This document shows positions 1 through 6,948 of a stretch of DNA of 22,421 nucleotides, one piece after another. The position numbers and the translations under genes were made by a program. How positions within the stretch are numbered: the first letter of the stretch is position 1; the number at the start of each line of letters is the position of its first letter. Under the pieces are notes generated by a model that searched no databases, was not told the DNA's origin, and worked only from the letters and a program-made list of their open reading frames with translations. The DNA is from Candidatus Methanofastidiosia archaeon (GTDB lineage Archaea; Methanobacteriota_B; Thermococci; Methanofastidiosales; Methanofastidiosaceae): the NCBI GenBank assembly GCA_003558335.1, contig PWMA01000150.1, positions 1-22,421 of the forward strand, read 5' to 3'.

Positions 1-513
1 AATGAAATAATTGAAGATATATTAATGATTGGAGATGGCAAAAGAGGTAAACTGTTAAGAGAAAGTGTAATCAGCGAAATAGAAAAAAAGAGAGTTTCTC
101 AGTGGGAATTAATTAAAAAACATCTAATATTAAAGAAACTAAATAGTGATTTTAATCTCTTAGAAATTAACATTGATAAATTTATCTTTAGAGGAGGATT
201 TCCTTCTCCAGGGAGAACTCTAGGTTTTATACACAATAAATATCTTGAAGAAAATAAATTAAATGAAGATGAAGTGGCCATAGTTTCCTTGGGATTTGCA
301 GAAGATTATCTTGTAATACGTGCTACAAATAGAGCAAAATCAATTGGATTCGACCTAAACATGATACTTAAGCAGCTAAAAGACATCTATTTAGAAGAAG
401 TACAAGGAGGAGGACATGCAGGTGCAGGTACGATTAGATTTGTTCCAGCGCTTTATGATGAAGTGAAGAAAGTAAGTTTAGATTATATTGATATGGTGGC
501 AGAAAAGAAATAA
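1..513 (+). CDS. DHH-family phosphoesterase, C-terminal part (5' truncated by window)
   Basis: The reading frame is open from the first base of the window, so the apparent ATG at position 25 is internal and the gene starts upstream. What is visible is the C-terminal DHHA1 substrate-binding domain. Its hallmark glycine-rich segment GGGHAGAGTIRF lies about 35 residues from the end. In RecJ-like and nanoRNase-like enzymes this segment binds the nucleic acid or nucleotide while the DHH domain, off-window here, holds the metal ions. The family hydrolyses phosphodiester bonds in single-stranded DNA, short oligonucleotides or cyclic dinucleotides, and the substrate cannot be told from this fragment. 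The stop codon is followed directly by T6, which could serve as an archaeal T-tract terminator. The next gene has its own promoter, so this is probably the end of a separate transcript. Confidence 0.8.
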   Translation, partial: NEIIEDILMIGDGKRGKLLRESVISEIEKKRVSQWELIKKHLILKKLNSDFNLLEINIDKFIFRGGFPSPGRTLGFIHNKYLEENKLNEDEVAIVSLGFAEDYLVIRATNRAKSIGFDLNMILKQLKDIYLEEVQGGGHAGAGTIRFVPALYDEVKKVSLDYIDMVAEKK

Positions 514-538
514 TTTTTTGGAAATCAAAACCCAAAGA

Positions 539-546
539 TTTATATA
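539..546 (+). promoter_or_regulatory. TATA box of the amidohydrolase-pyrDEF operon
   Basis: TTTATATA lies in the 140-base gap after the DHH gene. An archaeal start site about 25 bases downstream would fall near position 568, giving a leader of roughly 85 bases before the TTG start at 654. The placement is inferred from spacing only. Confidence 0.5.
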
Positions 547-562
547 TTATTTTTGGATTGGT

Positions 563-577
563 TACGAAAGGTTCGTA
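563..577. promoter_or_regulatory. Dyad TACGAA-AGG-TTCGTA at predicted transcription start
   Basis: This is a perfect inverted repeat with six-base arms and a three-base centre. It overlaps the start site predicted from the TATA box at 539-546. As DNA it has the size and position of a repressor operator. If transcribed in full it could also fold as a hairpin. No regulator for it is encoded nearby. Confidence 0.45.
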
Positions 578-627
578 TAGAAACAACTGTAATTACTATA
601 AAATCTGATAACAGTTTTTCATCATGC

Positions 628-646
628 CCTCCTTTTTCAAAGGAGG
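628..646 (+). promoter_or_regulatory. SD-sequestering hairpin in the amidohydrolase leader
   Basis: CCTCCTTT (628-635), loop TTC (636-638) and AAAGGAGG (639-646) form a perfect 8-bp stem. Its 3' arm contains the Shine-Dalgarno GGAGG of the gene starting with TTG at 654. In the folded RNA the ribosome site would be closed. This is the classic form of a translational switch such as a riboswitch expression platform, a protein-binding site or a thermosensor. What would open it is unknown. Confidence 0.6.
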
Positions 647-653
647 TATCTTT

Positions 654-1907
654 TTGAGTGAATTTAGTCTTGTTATTAAAAATGCAAAGATAGACGATAA
701 TAAGATTACAGATATTGGGATTCTTAATAATCAAATTAAAAAAATAGGAAAAATAGATAATGGAAAAAATAGCATAGATGCTGACAATCATTACGTATTA
801 AGTGGATTTGTAAATTCTCATTGCCATCTTGACAAATCAAATCTCTTGGATAAGATGACAGAAGATTATCTTGGGAAAACTCTTGAAGAAAATAGAGTTC
901 TACTAAAAAAATTAAAAAGTTCTTATTCTGAACCAGACATTGAAAAAAGAGCAAGTGAAACTATAGAAAGGATGCTTTCAAAAGGAATAACGGCAATAAG
1001 AACTCAAGTTGATGTTGATCCAACTGCAGGCCTAGTTCCAATTAAATCTCTTTTAAAGTTAAAGGAACAGTTCAAGGATAGAGTTTATCTTGAGATATCT
1101 GCATTTCCGCAAGAAGGTGTAGTTGATGAAACAAAGAGAGAACTTATGGAAAAGGCCATGGAGCTGGGTGCAGATGTAGTGGGTGGACTCCCATTAGTTG
1201 AAGAAAAAGGAAAAGAAAAAATACATCTTGAAATTCTTTTTGAGTTGGCCAAAAAATACAATAAGAGCCTTGATATTCAGGTTGATGAAACAAATGACCC
1301 AAGAATGTCTATACTGCCTGAAGTAATAAAGATGACAGAAGAAAGAAATTTTGAGGGAAGAGTAACTGTAACTCATGCCATAGCGCTTTCTAGATTTCCA
1401 ACTGAAAGAGCAATAAAAATGATTGATCAGATGAAAAAACTCGACATCAACGTTATAGTTACCCCAAGTGCAAACATGATAACGAGATTTACAGAAGTTA
1501 GCGATTTGTGGATACGACCTTCAAACAGCATAACTAGGGTTACTGAGTTATGTGATAAAGGAATAAATGTTTCCATAGGCACTGATAATATAAGAGATAT
1601 ATTTTATCCATTTGGAAATTGCAGTATGATAAGAGAGTTACATATGCTTATATCTGCTACTAGGATGACTACAAAGCCCTATATTGATGCAGCTATCAAA
1701 ATGGCAACAACAAACGGTGCCAAACTTTTATCCCTTAATTATGGCATAGAAGAAGGGAAACACGCAGATATCATAATCACAAATGGCAGCTCAAAGCTTG
1801 ATATTCTAAATAGTGACGAAACTATACCTTGTGTAATTAAAAATGGAAATATTATTTATATTGATGAAAATAAATTCAAAGGAGGGATAACTGATGTCTA
1901 TAGATGA
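654..1907 (+). CDS. Cytosine-deaminase-like amidohydrolase (CodA/AtzC group)
   Basis: This is a 417-residue cytoplasmic amidohydrolase-superfamily enzyme. The TTG at 654 is preferred because GGAGGT lies six bases before it and the protein then begins with the usual N-terminal beta segment (SEFSLVIKNAKI). The in-frame ATG at 624 would translate the SD hairpin. Family motifs: SHCHLDK with H56 and H58, FPQEG around 151-155, VDET with E212, THAIA with H241, and GTDN with D311. These match E. coli cytosine deaminase H61/H63, the FPQEG segment, E217, H246 and D313. The residue at the third metal-ligand position (CodA H214) is Q209, with identical spacing to its neighbours. The family deaminates cytosine, isoguanine-like and s-triazine rings. 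The substrate here is uncertain and the His-to-Gln change makes plain CodA activity doubtful. It overlaps the next gene by 14 bases and heads an operon that continues into pyrDEF. Confidence 0.75.
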   Translation: MSEFSLVIKNAKIDDNKITDIGILNNQIKKIGKIDNGKNSIDADNHYVLSGFVNSHCHLDKSNLLDKMTEDYLGKTLEENRVLLKKLKSSYSEPDIEKRASETIERMLSKGITAIRTQVDVDPTAGLVPIKSLLKLKEQFKDRVYLEISAFPQEGVVDETKRELMEKAMELGADVVGGLPLVEEKGKEKIHLEILFELAKKYNKSLDIQVDETNDPRMSILPEVIKMTEERNFEGRVTVTHAIALSRFPTERAIKMIDQMKKLDINVIVTPSANMITRFTEVSDLWIRPSNSITRVTELCDKGINVSIGTDNIRDIFYPFGNCSMIRELHMLISATRMTTKPYIDAAIKMATTNGAKLLSLNYGIEEGKHADIIITNGSSKLDILNSDETIPCVIKNGNIIYIDENKFKGGITDVYR

Positions 1908-2808
1908 GATTGTTAAAAAATCAATAGATATGCATTACCATATAGGTCCTGACATACTACCAAGAAGGGACACAGTTGAAACACTGATAAAAAATGAAAG
2001 AGGCAATATAGCGGGATTAGTTCTAAAGTCTCATGCTTTTCCCTCAATATCGGCCATACAAACAATAGAAAAAAAAGAAGATGATCCTCTCTTGATAGGT
2101 TCGATAACTTTAAACTATTTTATGGGGGGTTTTAATCCAAGTGCCATCTATGCTTCAGCCACAATGTCGAAAGGTAATCCCCTGATAGTTTGGTTTCCTA
2201 CAAGTCATGCTGAAAATCATCTTTTAAAAAACCACAGCCAATACGAAATACCTCCAGAATGGGTAAAAGATCCAAACTTTAAGCCTAGATTAAAATCAGA
2301 ACTTAAGGCGATAAAGGTAACAGACTGGAACAATAAGCTATATGAGAAATGCGTTAGAGTATTGAAAACTATCAAAGAAAACAACTGTATACTTGCCACA
2401 GGACATTTATCTTGGCAAGAAAGCTATGTTCTTGCAACTGAGGCATTAAAAATGGATATTCCCACAATCATTACACACCCTATGCAAAAGGATATTAAAA
2501 TGCCGATAGATATCCAGAAGGAGCTAGCATCAAAAGGAGCCTATATTGAACACTGTTACGTTATGTGGCTTGACAGGGACTACCCAGAAGATTACCCTCT
2601 GCCTGCCATTAAAGAAAATATAGAGGAAGTTGGATATGATCATTGCATTATAGCTTCTGATGCAGGGCAAGTTAGAAATCCTAAATCAAGCGAATGTCTT
2701 AAGACTTATATGTCTTTATTAAAAAAGGAAGGTATATCTGAAGATGCCTTGGCTAAAATGGCAGTTACAAATCCAAGAAAAATATTGGGAATTGAATTAA
2801 ATGATTGA
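1894..2808 (+). CDS. DUF6282-type metal-dependent hydrolase
   Basis: This 304-residue protein has a TIM-barrel metal-hydrolase layout. It opens with DMHYHIGPD (H14, H16), the first metal-binding strand, with the GPD that I associate with the DUF6282 family. Further candidate ligands follow in order: K45 and H47 in LKSHAFP, H171 in TGHLS, H195 in ITHPM and D256 in IASDAGQ. That is the normal order for the amidohydrolase superfamily. No signal peptide or membrane segment is visible. The start at 1894 has GGAGG eight bases upstream. The gene overlaps its upstream neighbour by 14 bases and pyrD by 8, so translation is probably coupled. I know of no established reaction for DUF6282. The setting suggests a ring-opening or amide-hydrolysing step connected with pyrimidines, which is inference. 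Confidence 0.7.
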   Translation: MSIDEIVKKSIDMHYHIGPDILPRRDTVETLIKNERGNIAGLVLKSHAFPSISAIQTIEKKEDDPLLIGSITLNYFMGGFNPSAIYASATMSKGNPLIVWFPTSHAENHLLKNHSQYEIPPEWVKDPNFKPRLKSELKAIKVTDWNNKLYEKCVRVLKTIKENNCILATGHLSWQESYVLATEALKMDIPTIITHPMQKDIKMPIDIQKELASKGAYIEHCYVMWLDRDYPEDYPLPAIKENIEEVGYDHCIIASDAGQVRNPKSSECLKTYMSLLKKEGISEDALAKMAVTNPRKILGIELND

Positions 2809-3733
2809 TATTTCTGCAAATCTTTCAGGGTTTAACTTTGAAAGTTGCATAATGAATGCCTCAGGACCTTTAGATACTACTTTAGAAGAGTTAACAGATA
2901 TTGCAACTTCTGGTGCAGGAGGGATTGTAATGAAGTCTTGCACCTTAGATGTAAGAGAAGGAAATCCGGAGCCAAGGTATGTAGATATTGAATGGGGATC
3001 CATAAATTCAATGGGGCTTCCTAATCTTGGATATAAGTTCTACAAAGAAATCTCGCCTAAATTAAAATCTTATGGAAAACCGTTGATAGCAAGTATAGCT
3101 GGGGCAAACTGCCAAGAATATGCAGAAATAATTGAAGCTTTTAATGATTCTGATGTTGATATTTTGGAAGTAAATTTATCTTGTCCAAACGTTATAGGAA
3201 GGCCCCAGATAGGATATGACTTTGAAATGTCTCAAGATATACTAAATACAATTGGAGATATTTCAAATAAACCTTGGGGGGCAAAATTACCTCCATATTT
3301 TGATTTTGTTCATTTTGAAGAGATGGCTTCCATATTAAATAGTTCAAAAATATCTTTTATAGTTAGTATAAATTCAATAGGTAATGCTCTTTTTATAGAT
3401 TGGAAAAAAGAGCAAGTATTGATAAAACCAAAGGGAGGATTTGGTGGGCTTGGTGGGAGGTATATCAAGCCGACTGCCCTTGCAAATGTCAAGAAATTTA
3501 GTGAGCTTTTAGATAAAAGAATAAAAATTGTTGGAGTAGGGGGAATCTATAATGGAATCGACGCATTTGAATTTATTCTTTCAGGAGCTACACTATTACA
3601 ACTTGGCACTTCTTTTTCTCAAGAAGGGCCTTTGATATTTAACAGAGTATCAAAGGAATTATGTGATATAATGAAAGGTAAAGGATATAGGTCTTTAGAT
3701 GATTTTAGAGGTAAGCTAAAGGTGATAGATTGA
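2801..3733 (+). CDS. pyrD: Dihydroorotate dehydrogenase, class 1A type
   Basis: This 310-residue FMN enzyme oxidises dihydroorotate to orotate, the fourth step of UMP synthesis. It resembles the Lactococcus PyrDA (fumarate-dependent, class 1A) family along its length. Shared blocks are MNASGP near 18-23, K45 in VMKSCTLDVREGNP, INSMGLPNLG (68-77), NLSCPNV with the catalytic-base Cys C128, KLPPYFD, VNSIGN-like SINSIGN, IKPKGGFGGLGG and YIKPTALANV. There is no extension for membrane binding (class 2) and no pyrK-like electron-transfer gene beside it (class 1B). The start overlaps the DUF6282 gene by 8 bases. The stop shares TTGA with the TTG start of pyrE. The class assignment relies on remembered family sequences and should be confirmed phylogenetically. 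Confidence 0.93.
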   Translation: MIDISANLSGFNFESCIMNASGPLDTTLEELTDIATSGAGGIVMKSCTLDVREGNPEPRYVDIEWGSINSMGLPNLGYKFYKEISPKLKSYGKPLIASIAGANCQEYAEIIEAFNDSDVDILEVNLSCPNVIGRPQIGYDFEMSQDILNTIGDISNKPWGAKLPPYFDFVHFEEMASILNSSKISFIVSINSIGNALFIDWKKEQVLIKPKGGFGGLGGRYIKPTALANVKKFSELLDKRIKIVGVGGIYNGIDAFEFILSGATLLQLGTSFSQEGPLIFNRVSKELCDIMKGKGYRSLDDFRGKLKVID

Positions 3734-4338
3734 GGAAGCTATATGATATTCTTTTCTCAACAAAAAGTATTAAAATAGATACAATAAATACCTTTACATT
3801 TTCTTCAGGCATAAAGAGCCCTATATACTGTGACACGAGAAGATTAATTTCATATCCAAAAGAGAGAAATATGATTATAAAAGGGATTATTGATAATATA
3901 AATAGCTCAAACATCGAATTTGTAATTGGAGTTGCTACAGGAGGAATCTCTTGGGGAGCTTGGATTTCTGAAAAACTAGGTGTTCCTTTTGGTTATGTAA
4001 GATCTTCTAAAAAAGATTATGGTGTGAAAAATACCATTGAAGGAGATATTAATTTTAATAAAAACATACTATTGATAGAAGATGTAGTTTCAACTGGTAA
4101 CTCTCTTGGAAGAGCTATTAAAATGCTTAAAGACTCTTCTGCTAAATCTTTGAATGCTTTTTCTATATTCTCTTATCAATTTCCTGAATCCATAGATTTA
4201 TTTAAGGAATTAGAAGTTGAATTTAACTCACTTTTAACCATAGAAGGATTGATTGAATACGCATCAGATAAAATTGGAGATGATATTAAAGAAATTCAAA
4301 GCTGGAAAAATAATCCTCAGGAATGGAGAACTCAATGA
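3730..4338 (+). CDS. pyrE: Orotate phosphoribosyltransferase
   Basis: This 202-residue cytoplasmic transferase attaches PRPP to orotate, giving orotidine 5'-monophosphate. The PRPP loop LIEDVVSTGNS (115-125) is intact. FSSGIKSPIYCD near 24-35 and RSSKKDYG (91-98, with the catalytic-loop basic residues) are the other family marks. GVATGGISWG (67-76) lies under the active site. Translation most likely begins at TTG 3730, which overlaps the pyrD stop as TTGA with GGTGA just upstream. An ATG start is not available at the right place. It ends in an ATGA overlap with pyrF. Length is normal for the family. Confidence 0.93.
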   Translation: MRKLYDILFSTKSIKIDTINTFTFSSGIKSPIYCDTRRLISYPKERNMIIKGIIDNINSSNIEFVIGVATGGISWGAWISEKLGVPFGYVRSSKKDYGVKNTIEGDINFNKNILLIEDVVSTGNSLGRAIKMLKDSSAKSLNAFSIFSYQFPESIDLFKELEVEFNSLLTIEGLIEYASDKIGDDIKEIQSWKNNPQEWRTQ

Positions 4339-5078
4339 ATGTGAAGGATGAAGTTAGAGATAAGATATGTCTTGCTCTTGATGTAGATAGTTTAGATTTG
4401 GTAAAAGAGATAGTTGAAGAGAGCTATCAATATGTTGGACTCTACAAAGTTGGAAAGGAGTTATTCATATCTGAAGGCGCTTCGTCGATTAAAATACCGC
4501 AAAGCTTTGATAGAGATGTTTTTTTAGATCTTAAACTTCATGACATTCCTAATACAGTTCAAGGTGCTTCAAAGGCCATAGTAAAACATGATGTTAAAAT
4601 GTTCACAGTGCACGCTATGGGTGGCAAGGAAATGATCCAAGCAGCAGTGAGGGGCATCAATGAGGGTTCAAAACAGTATGAGAATCAGAAGCCAAAGATT
4701 TTGGGCATAACAGTACTTACGAGTCATGATGCAAATTTTCTAAAAGAGATTCTTATAGATAAACCACTTGAATATGTTTTAATTGAATATGCCAAATTGG
4801 CATCAAAAAATGGCTGTGACGGAATAGTATGCTCTTCTAAAGATATTAGATTTATTAGCCCACATATTCATAAAAAAATAATATATGTAACTCCTGGAGT
4901 TAGATTAGGGGAAGATAAAAAATCTGATCAGAAAAGAGTATCTACTCCACAAGATGCAATTTCAAATGGATCTTCTATGATCGTAGTTGGTAGAAGCATT
5001 ATAGATTCTGAGAACAGAAAAAAAGTATTAAAGAAAATATATGAAGAAGTAGAAAAAGGCTTAGCCTATAAAAAATAA
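4335..5078 (+). CDS. pyrF: Orotidine 5'-phosphate decarboxylase
   Basis: This 247-residue (beta/alpha)8 enzyme converts OMP to UMP, the last step of the pathway. The catalytic Asp-Lys-Asp array is in DLKLHDIPNTV (D65, K67, D70). Phosphate-binding segments are VTPGVR (185-190) and VVGRSI (217-222). DLKLHDIPNTV and the stretch GEDKKSDQKRVSTP are typical of bacterial PyrF. Most archaeal enzymes I recall have DFKxADIPNT instead. I chose ATG 4335 over ATG 4323 because GGAG lies six bases upstream and it forms an ATGA overlap with pyrE. A 76-base gap follows before queD, and a new promoter lies in it, so this is the last gene of its operon. Confidence 0.93.
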   Translation: MNVKDEVRDKICLALDVDSLDLVKEIVEESYQYVGLYKVGKELFISEGASSIKIPQSFDRDVFLDLKLHDIPNTVQGASKAIVKHDVKMFTVHAMGGKEMIQAAVRGINEGSKQYENQKPKILGITVLTSHDANFLKEILIDKPLEYVLIEYAKLASKNGCDGIVCSSKDIRFISPHIHKKIIYVTPGVRLGEDKKSDQKRVSTPQDAISNGSSMIVVGRSIIDSENRKKVLKKIYEEVEKGLAYKK

Positions 5079-5122
5079 ATCATTAAATATAGAAATAGAA
5101 ATCATTATAAACAATCTTATTC

Positions 5123-5136
5123 TTTAAAATATATAA
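5123..5136 (+). promoter_or_regulatory. TATA box of the que operon; predicted leaderless start
   Basis: TTTAAAATATATAA is centred about 26 bases before the queD ATG at 5155, so the expected start site falls on or next to the ATG. Only a weak GTGA SD-like element is present at 5147-5150. The transcript may therefore be leaderless. Confidence 0.5.
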
Positions 5137-5154
5137 TTTTAGTTAAGTGATATA

Positions 5155-5517
5155 ATGAAGTTTAGATTAAGTAAAACATTCAAATTTGATGCTGCCCACA
5201 AACTAATCGATTACGATGGTGCGTGTGCAAATGTACATGGGCATACTTACAAACTGGTAGTAACTGTTGAAGGTGCACCAGATGAAACTGGAATGGTAAT
5301 AGATCTTTTTGATTTAAAGAGAATAGTGACAGAAAAGATCATAAGTAGTGTGGATCATTGTTTTCTAAATGATTTATACGCGCAACCAACTGTAGAAAAT
5401 ATGGCAGAAGATATTTTTTTAAAGTTGGAAAAAAAGTTTGAAGAAACAAAGATAAAGCTCTTTTCTATAAAACTTTACGAGGGTGAAGGCTCTTACGTAG
5501 AGGTTTTACATGAATAA
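5155..5517 (+). CDS. queD: 6-carboxy-5,6,7,8-tetrahydropterin synthase
   Basis: This 120-residue enzyme of the 6-pyruvoyl-tetrahydropterin synthase fold makes 6-carboxytetrahydropterin from dihydroneopterin triphosphate, the second step to preQ0. The zinc ligands are H15 (FDAAH), H28 and H30 (VHGH). C24 in CANVHGH is the catalytic cysteine. VDHCFLND (66-73) carries the acid-base Asp-His, PTVENMA (78-84) and the substrate-anchoring Glu E109 in LYEGEGS complete the site. Length is normal. It is the first gene of the que operon and overlaps queE by 8 bases. The gene order with queE and queC separates it from the related PTPS-III enzymes of folate synthesis, though these can share activity. Confidence 0.93.
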   Translation: MKFRLSKTFKFDAAHKLIDYDGACANVHGHTYKLVVTVEGAPDETGMVIDLFDLKRIVTEKIISSVDHCFLNDLYAQPTVENMAEDIFLKLEKKFEETKIKLFSIKLYEGEGSYVEVLHE

Positions 5518-6157
5518 ACTCTTAGTATCTGAAATATTCTTTTCTCTAAATGGAGAAGGTTTAGAAATAGGAAAACCTACAGTTTTTGTAAGGCTTTCAG
5601 GTTGCAATCTTGAATGTAGTTGGTGCGATACAGAATACACTAATGAAGATCCAAAAGAAATGAGTGCCATGGAAATTATTAAAGAAATTAAAAAGGTCGA
5701 TAATGGAAGCGATTCAGTTTTAATAACTGGAGGAGAGCCATTAGGCCAAGACATTGAAAATCTTGTGTCATTGTTAAAGGAAAAAGAATATCAGATAAGT
5801 ATCGAAACAAATGGATCGATATACTGTGATATTTTATTAAATTTTGATTTTATAAGTGCAGATATTAAGACCCCAAGCAGCTCCAACGAAACTTGTGATT
5901 TAGATACTTTCAAAAAAATTGTCAATGCAATTAAGATAAAAAGGGGTCAAATAAAGGCTGTAATAGCTGATGAAGAGGATTATGAGTTCTTAAAAAAATT
6001 TATAGAGAAAAACTCTTTTAACGTTCCCGTTATCATTCAACCCTGTTGGGGAAGAATTACTTACAAAAGGCTTTGTGAAATTTATCTTTCAAATCCAATC
6101 AAACACGGAGATATTAGAATATTGCTTCAAATACATAAAATCGGGGAATATAAATGA
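5510..6157 (+). CDS. queE: 7-carboxy-7-deazaguanine synthase (radical SAM)
   Basis: This 215-residue radical-SAM enzyme contracts the ring of 6-carboxytetrahydropterin to 7-carboxy-7-deazaguanine. The 4Fe-4S cluster is held by C32, C36 and C39 in CNLECSWCDTEY, a canonical CX3CX2C with the Trp before the third Cys that is usual in QueE. FFSLNGEG near the start binds substrate, TGGEPL (73-78) contacts S-adenosylmethionine, and IETNGS is a further family mark. The C-terminal IIQPCWG corresponds to the substrate-pocket PxxG segment. The gene overlaps queD by 8 bases and ends in an ATGA overlap with the cyclohydrolase gene. Length is typical for a compact archaeal or bacterial QueE. Confidence 0.93.
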   Translation: MNKLLVSEIFFSLNGEGLEIGKPTVFVRLSGCNLECSWCDTEYTNEDPKEMSAMEIIKEIKKVDNGSDSVLITGGEPLGQDIENLVSLLKEKEYQISIETNGSIYCDILLNFDFISADIKTPSSSNETCDLDTFKKIVNAIKIKRGQIKAVIADEEDYEFLKKFIEKNSFNVPVIIQPCWGRITYKRLCEIYLSNPIKHGDIRILLQIHKIGEYK

Positions 6158-6948
6158 TTAATACCCAAGATGAATCGCCTGCTCATCAATTAAAACTGGA
6201 AAGAGTTGGGATTAAGAACCTTAAAACCCTTATTAAAATAAATAGAAACAACAAAGAGTATCGGCATATACCCAAAATCAATATCTTTATGGACTTAAAC
6301 GAAGATAAAAAAGGCGTCCATATGAGTCGATTTATTGAAAGTATAACTGAAATTTTAGAAGACGAAGTTAGAGATTACCACAAGTCTTTAGAACAAATAG
6401 GAAAACACATCCTTGAAAAATTAAAGATTAAGCATAGTTACGTTAGTGCAGAAATTGAGTTTGAATCTGAAATCCCTACACAGGAACTTACTCCAGTAAG
6501 TAAAAAAGATACAATCGAAATACATGACATTAAGGTTCGTCTTAAAAATAACAATGGGTCATGGACTAAAATTTTAGAAGTAAGCGTAGTTGGAAATACA
6601 GCGTGCCCTCATGCCCTAGCTGTTAATAAAAAAGGAACGCATATACAAAGAGCTGTTGGAAAACTAAAAATTGAAACAGATTTTAATAACGATATTGATC
6701 TAGAAGATATGATTGAAGCGGTAAATAGTTCATTTTCATCAAAGGTCTTTACCTTGTTAAAAACTGACGATGAATCTTTTGTAGTGGATAAGATGCATGA
6801 TAATCCTCTTTTTGTAGAAGATGTTTGTAGAAATATTTTATCTCTTGCCTCTTTGAAATTTAAAAAATCAAAAATTTGTGCAGAGTGTTTAAGTTATGAA
6901 TCCATACACAGGCACGATGTTTTTGCAGAAGGAGTAGTTGAAACATGA
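6154..6948 (+). CDS. mptA: GTP cyclohydrolase, MptA/FolE2 (type IB) family
   Basis: This 264-residue COG1469 protein opens the GTP ring. Marks are LKLERVGIKN near the N-terminus, KKGVHMSRF (53-60, with metal-associated H56), NTACPHA (148-154, C151) and GTHIQR (161-166), then HDNPLFVEDVCR. Archaeal MptA releases dihydroneopterin 2',3'-cyclic phosphate, while bacterial FolE2 releases dihydroneopterin triphosphate. The two cannot be told apart by eye. It lies between queE and queC with ATGA overlaps on both sides. A supply of QueD substrate is therefore the simplest role here, which would favour the triphosphate. A second role in folate or methanopterin synthesis is possible. The symbol mptA is used for the archaeal family, and folE2 is the alternative. 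Confidence 0.85.
   Translation: MINTQDESPAHQLKLERVGIKNLKTLIKINRNNKEYRHIPKINIFMDLNEDKKGVHMSRFIESITEILEDEVRDYHKSLEQIGKHILEKLKIKHSYVSAEIEFESEIPTQELTPVSKKDTIEIHDIKVRLKNNNGSWTKILEVSVVGNTACPHALAVNKKGTHIQRAVGKLKIETDFNNDIDLEDMIEAVNSSFSSKVFTLLKTDDESFVVDKMHDNPLFVEDVCRNILSLASLKFKKSKICAECLSYESIHRHDVFAEGVVET

Noticed and set aside
590..612. Purine-riboswitch-like string TATAAAATCTGATA in the leader
   Set aside because: Only the P1-side words resemble the consensus. The conserved junction and the two kissing loops are absent.
624..653. ATG at 624 as start of the cytosine-deaminase-like gene
   Set aside because: It would translate the hairpin and SD as an odd PSFFKGGIF leader. TTG 654 has a GGAGGT site at ideal spacing and gives the family-typical N-terminus.
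5079..5154. Extra regulatory RNA between pyrF and queD
   Set aside because: Only 76 AT-rich bases are present, with a TATA box and no convincing stem.
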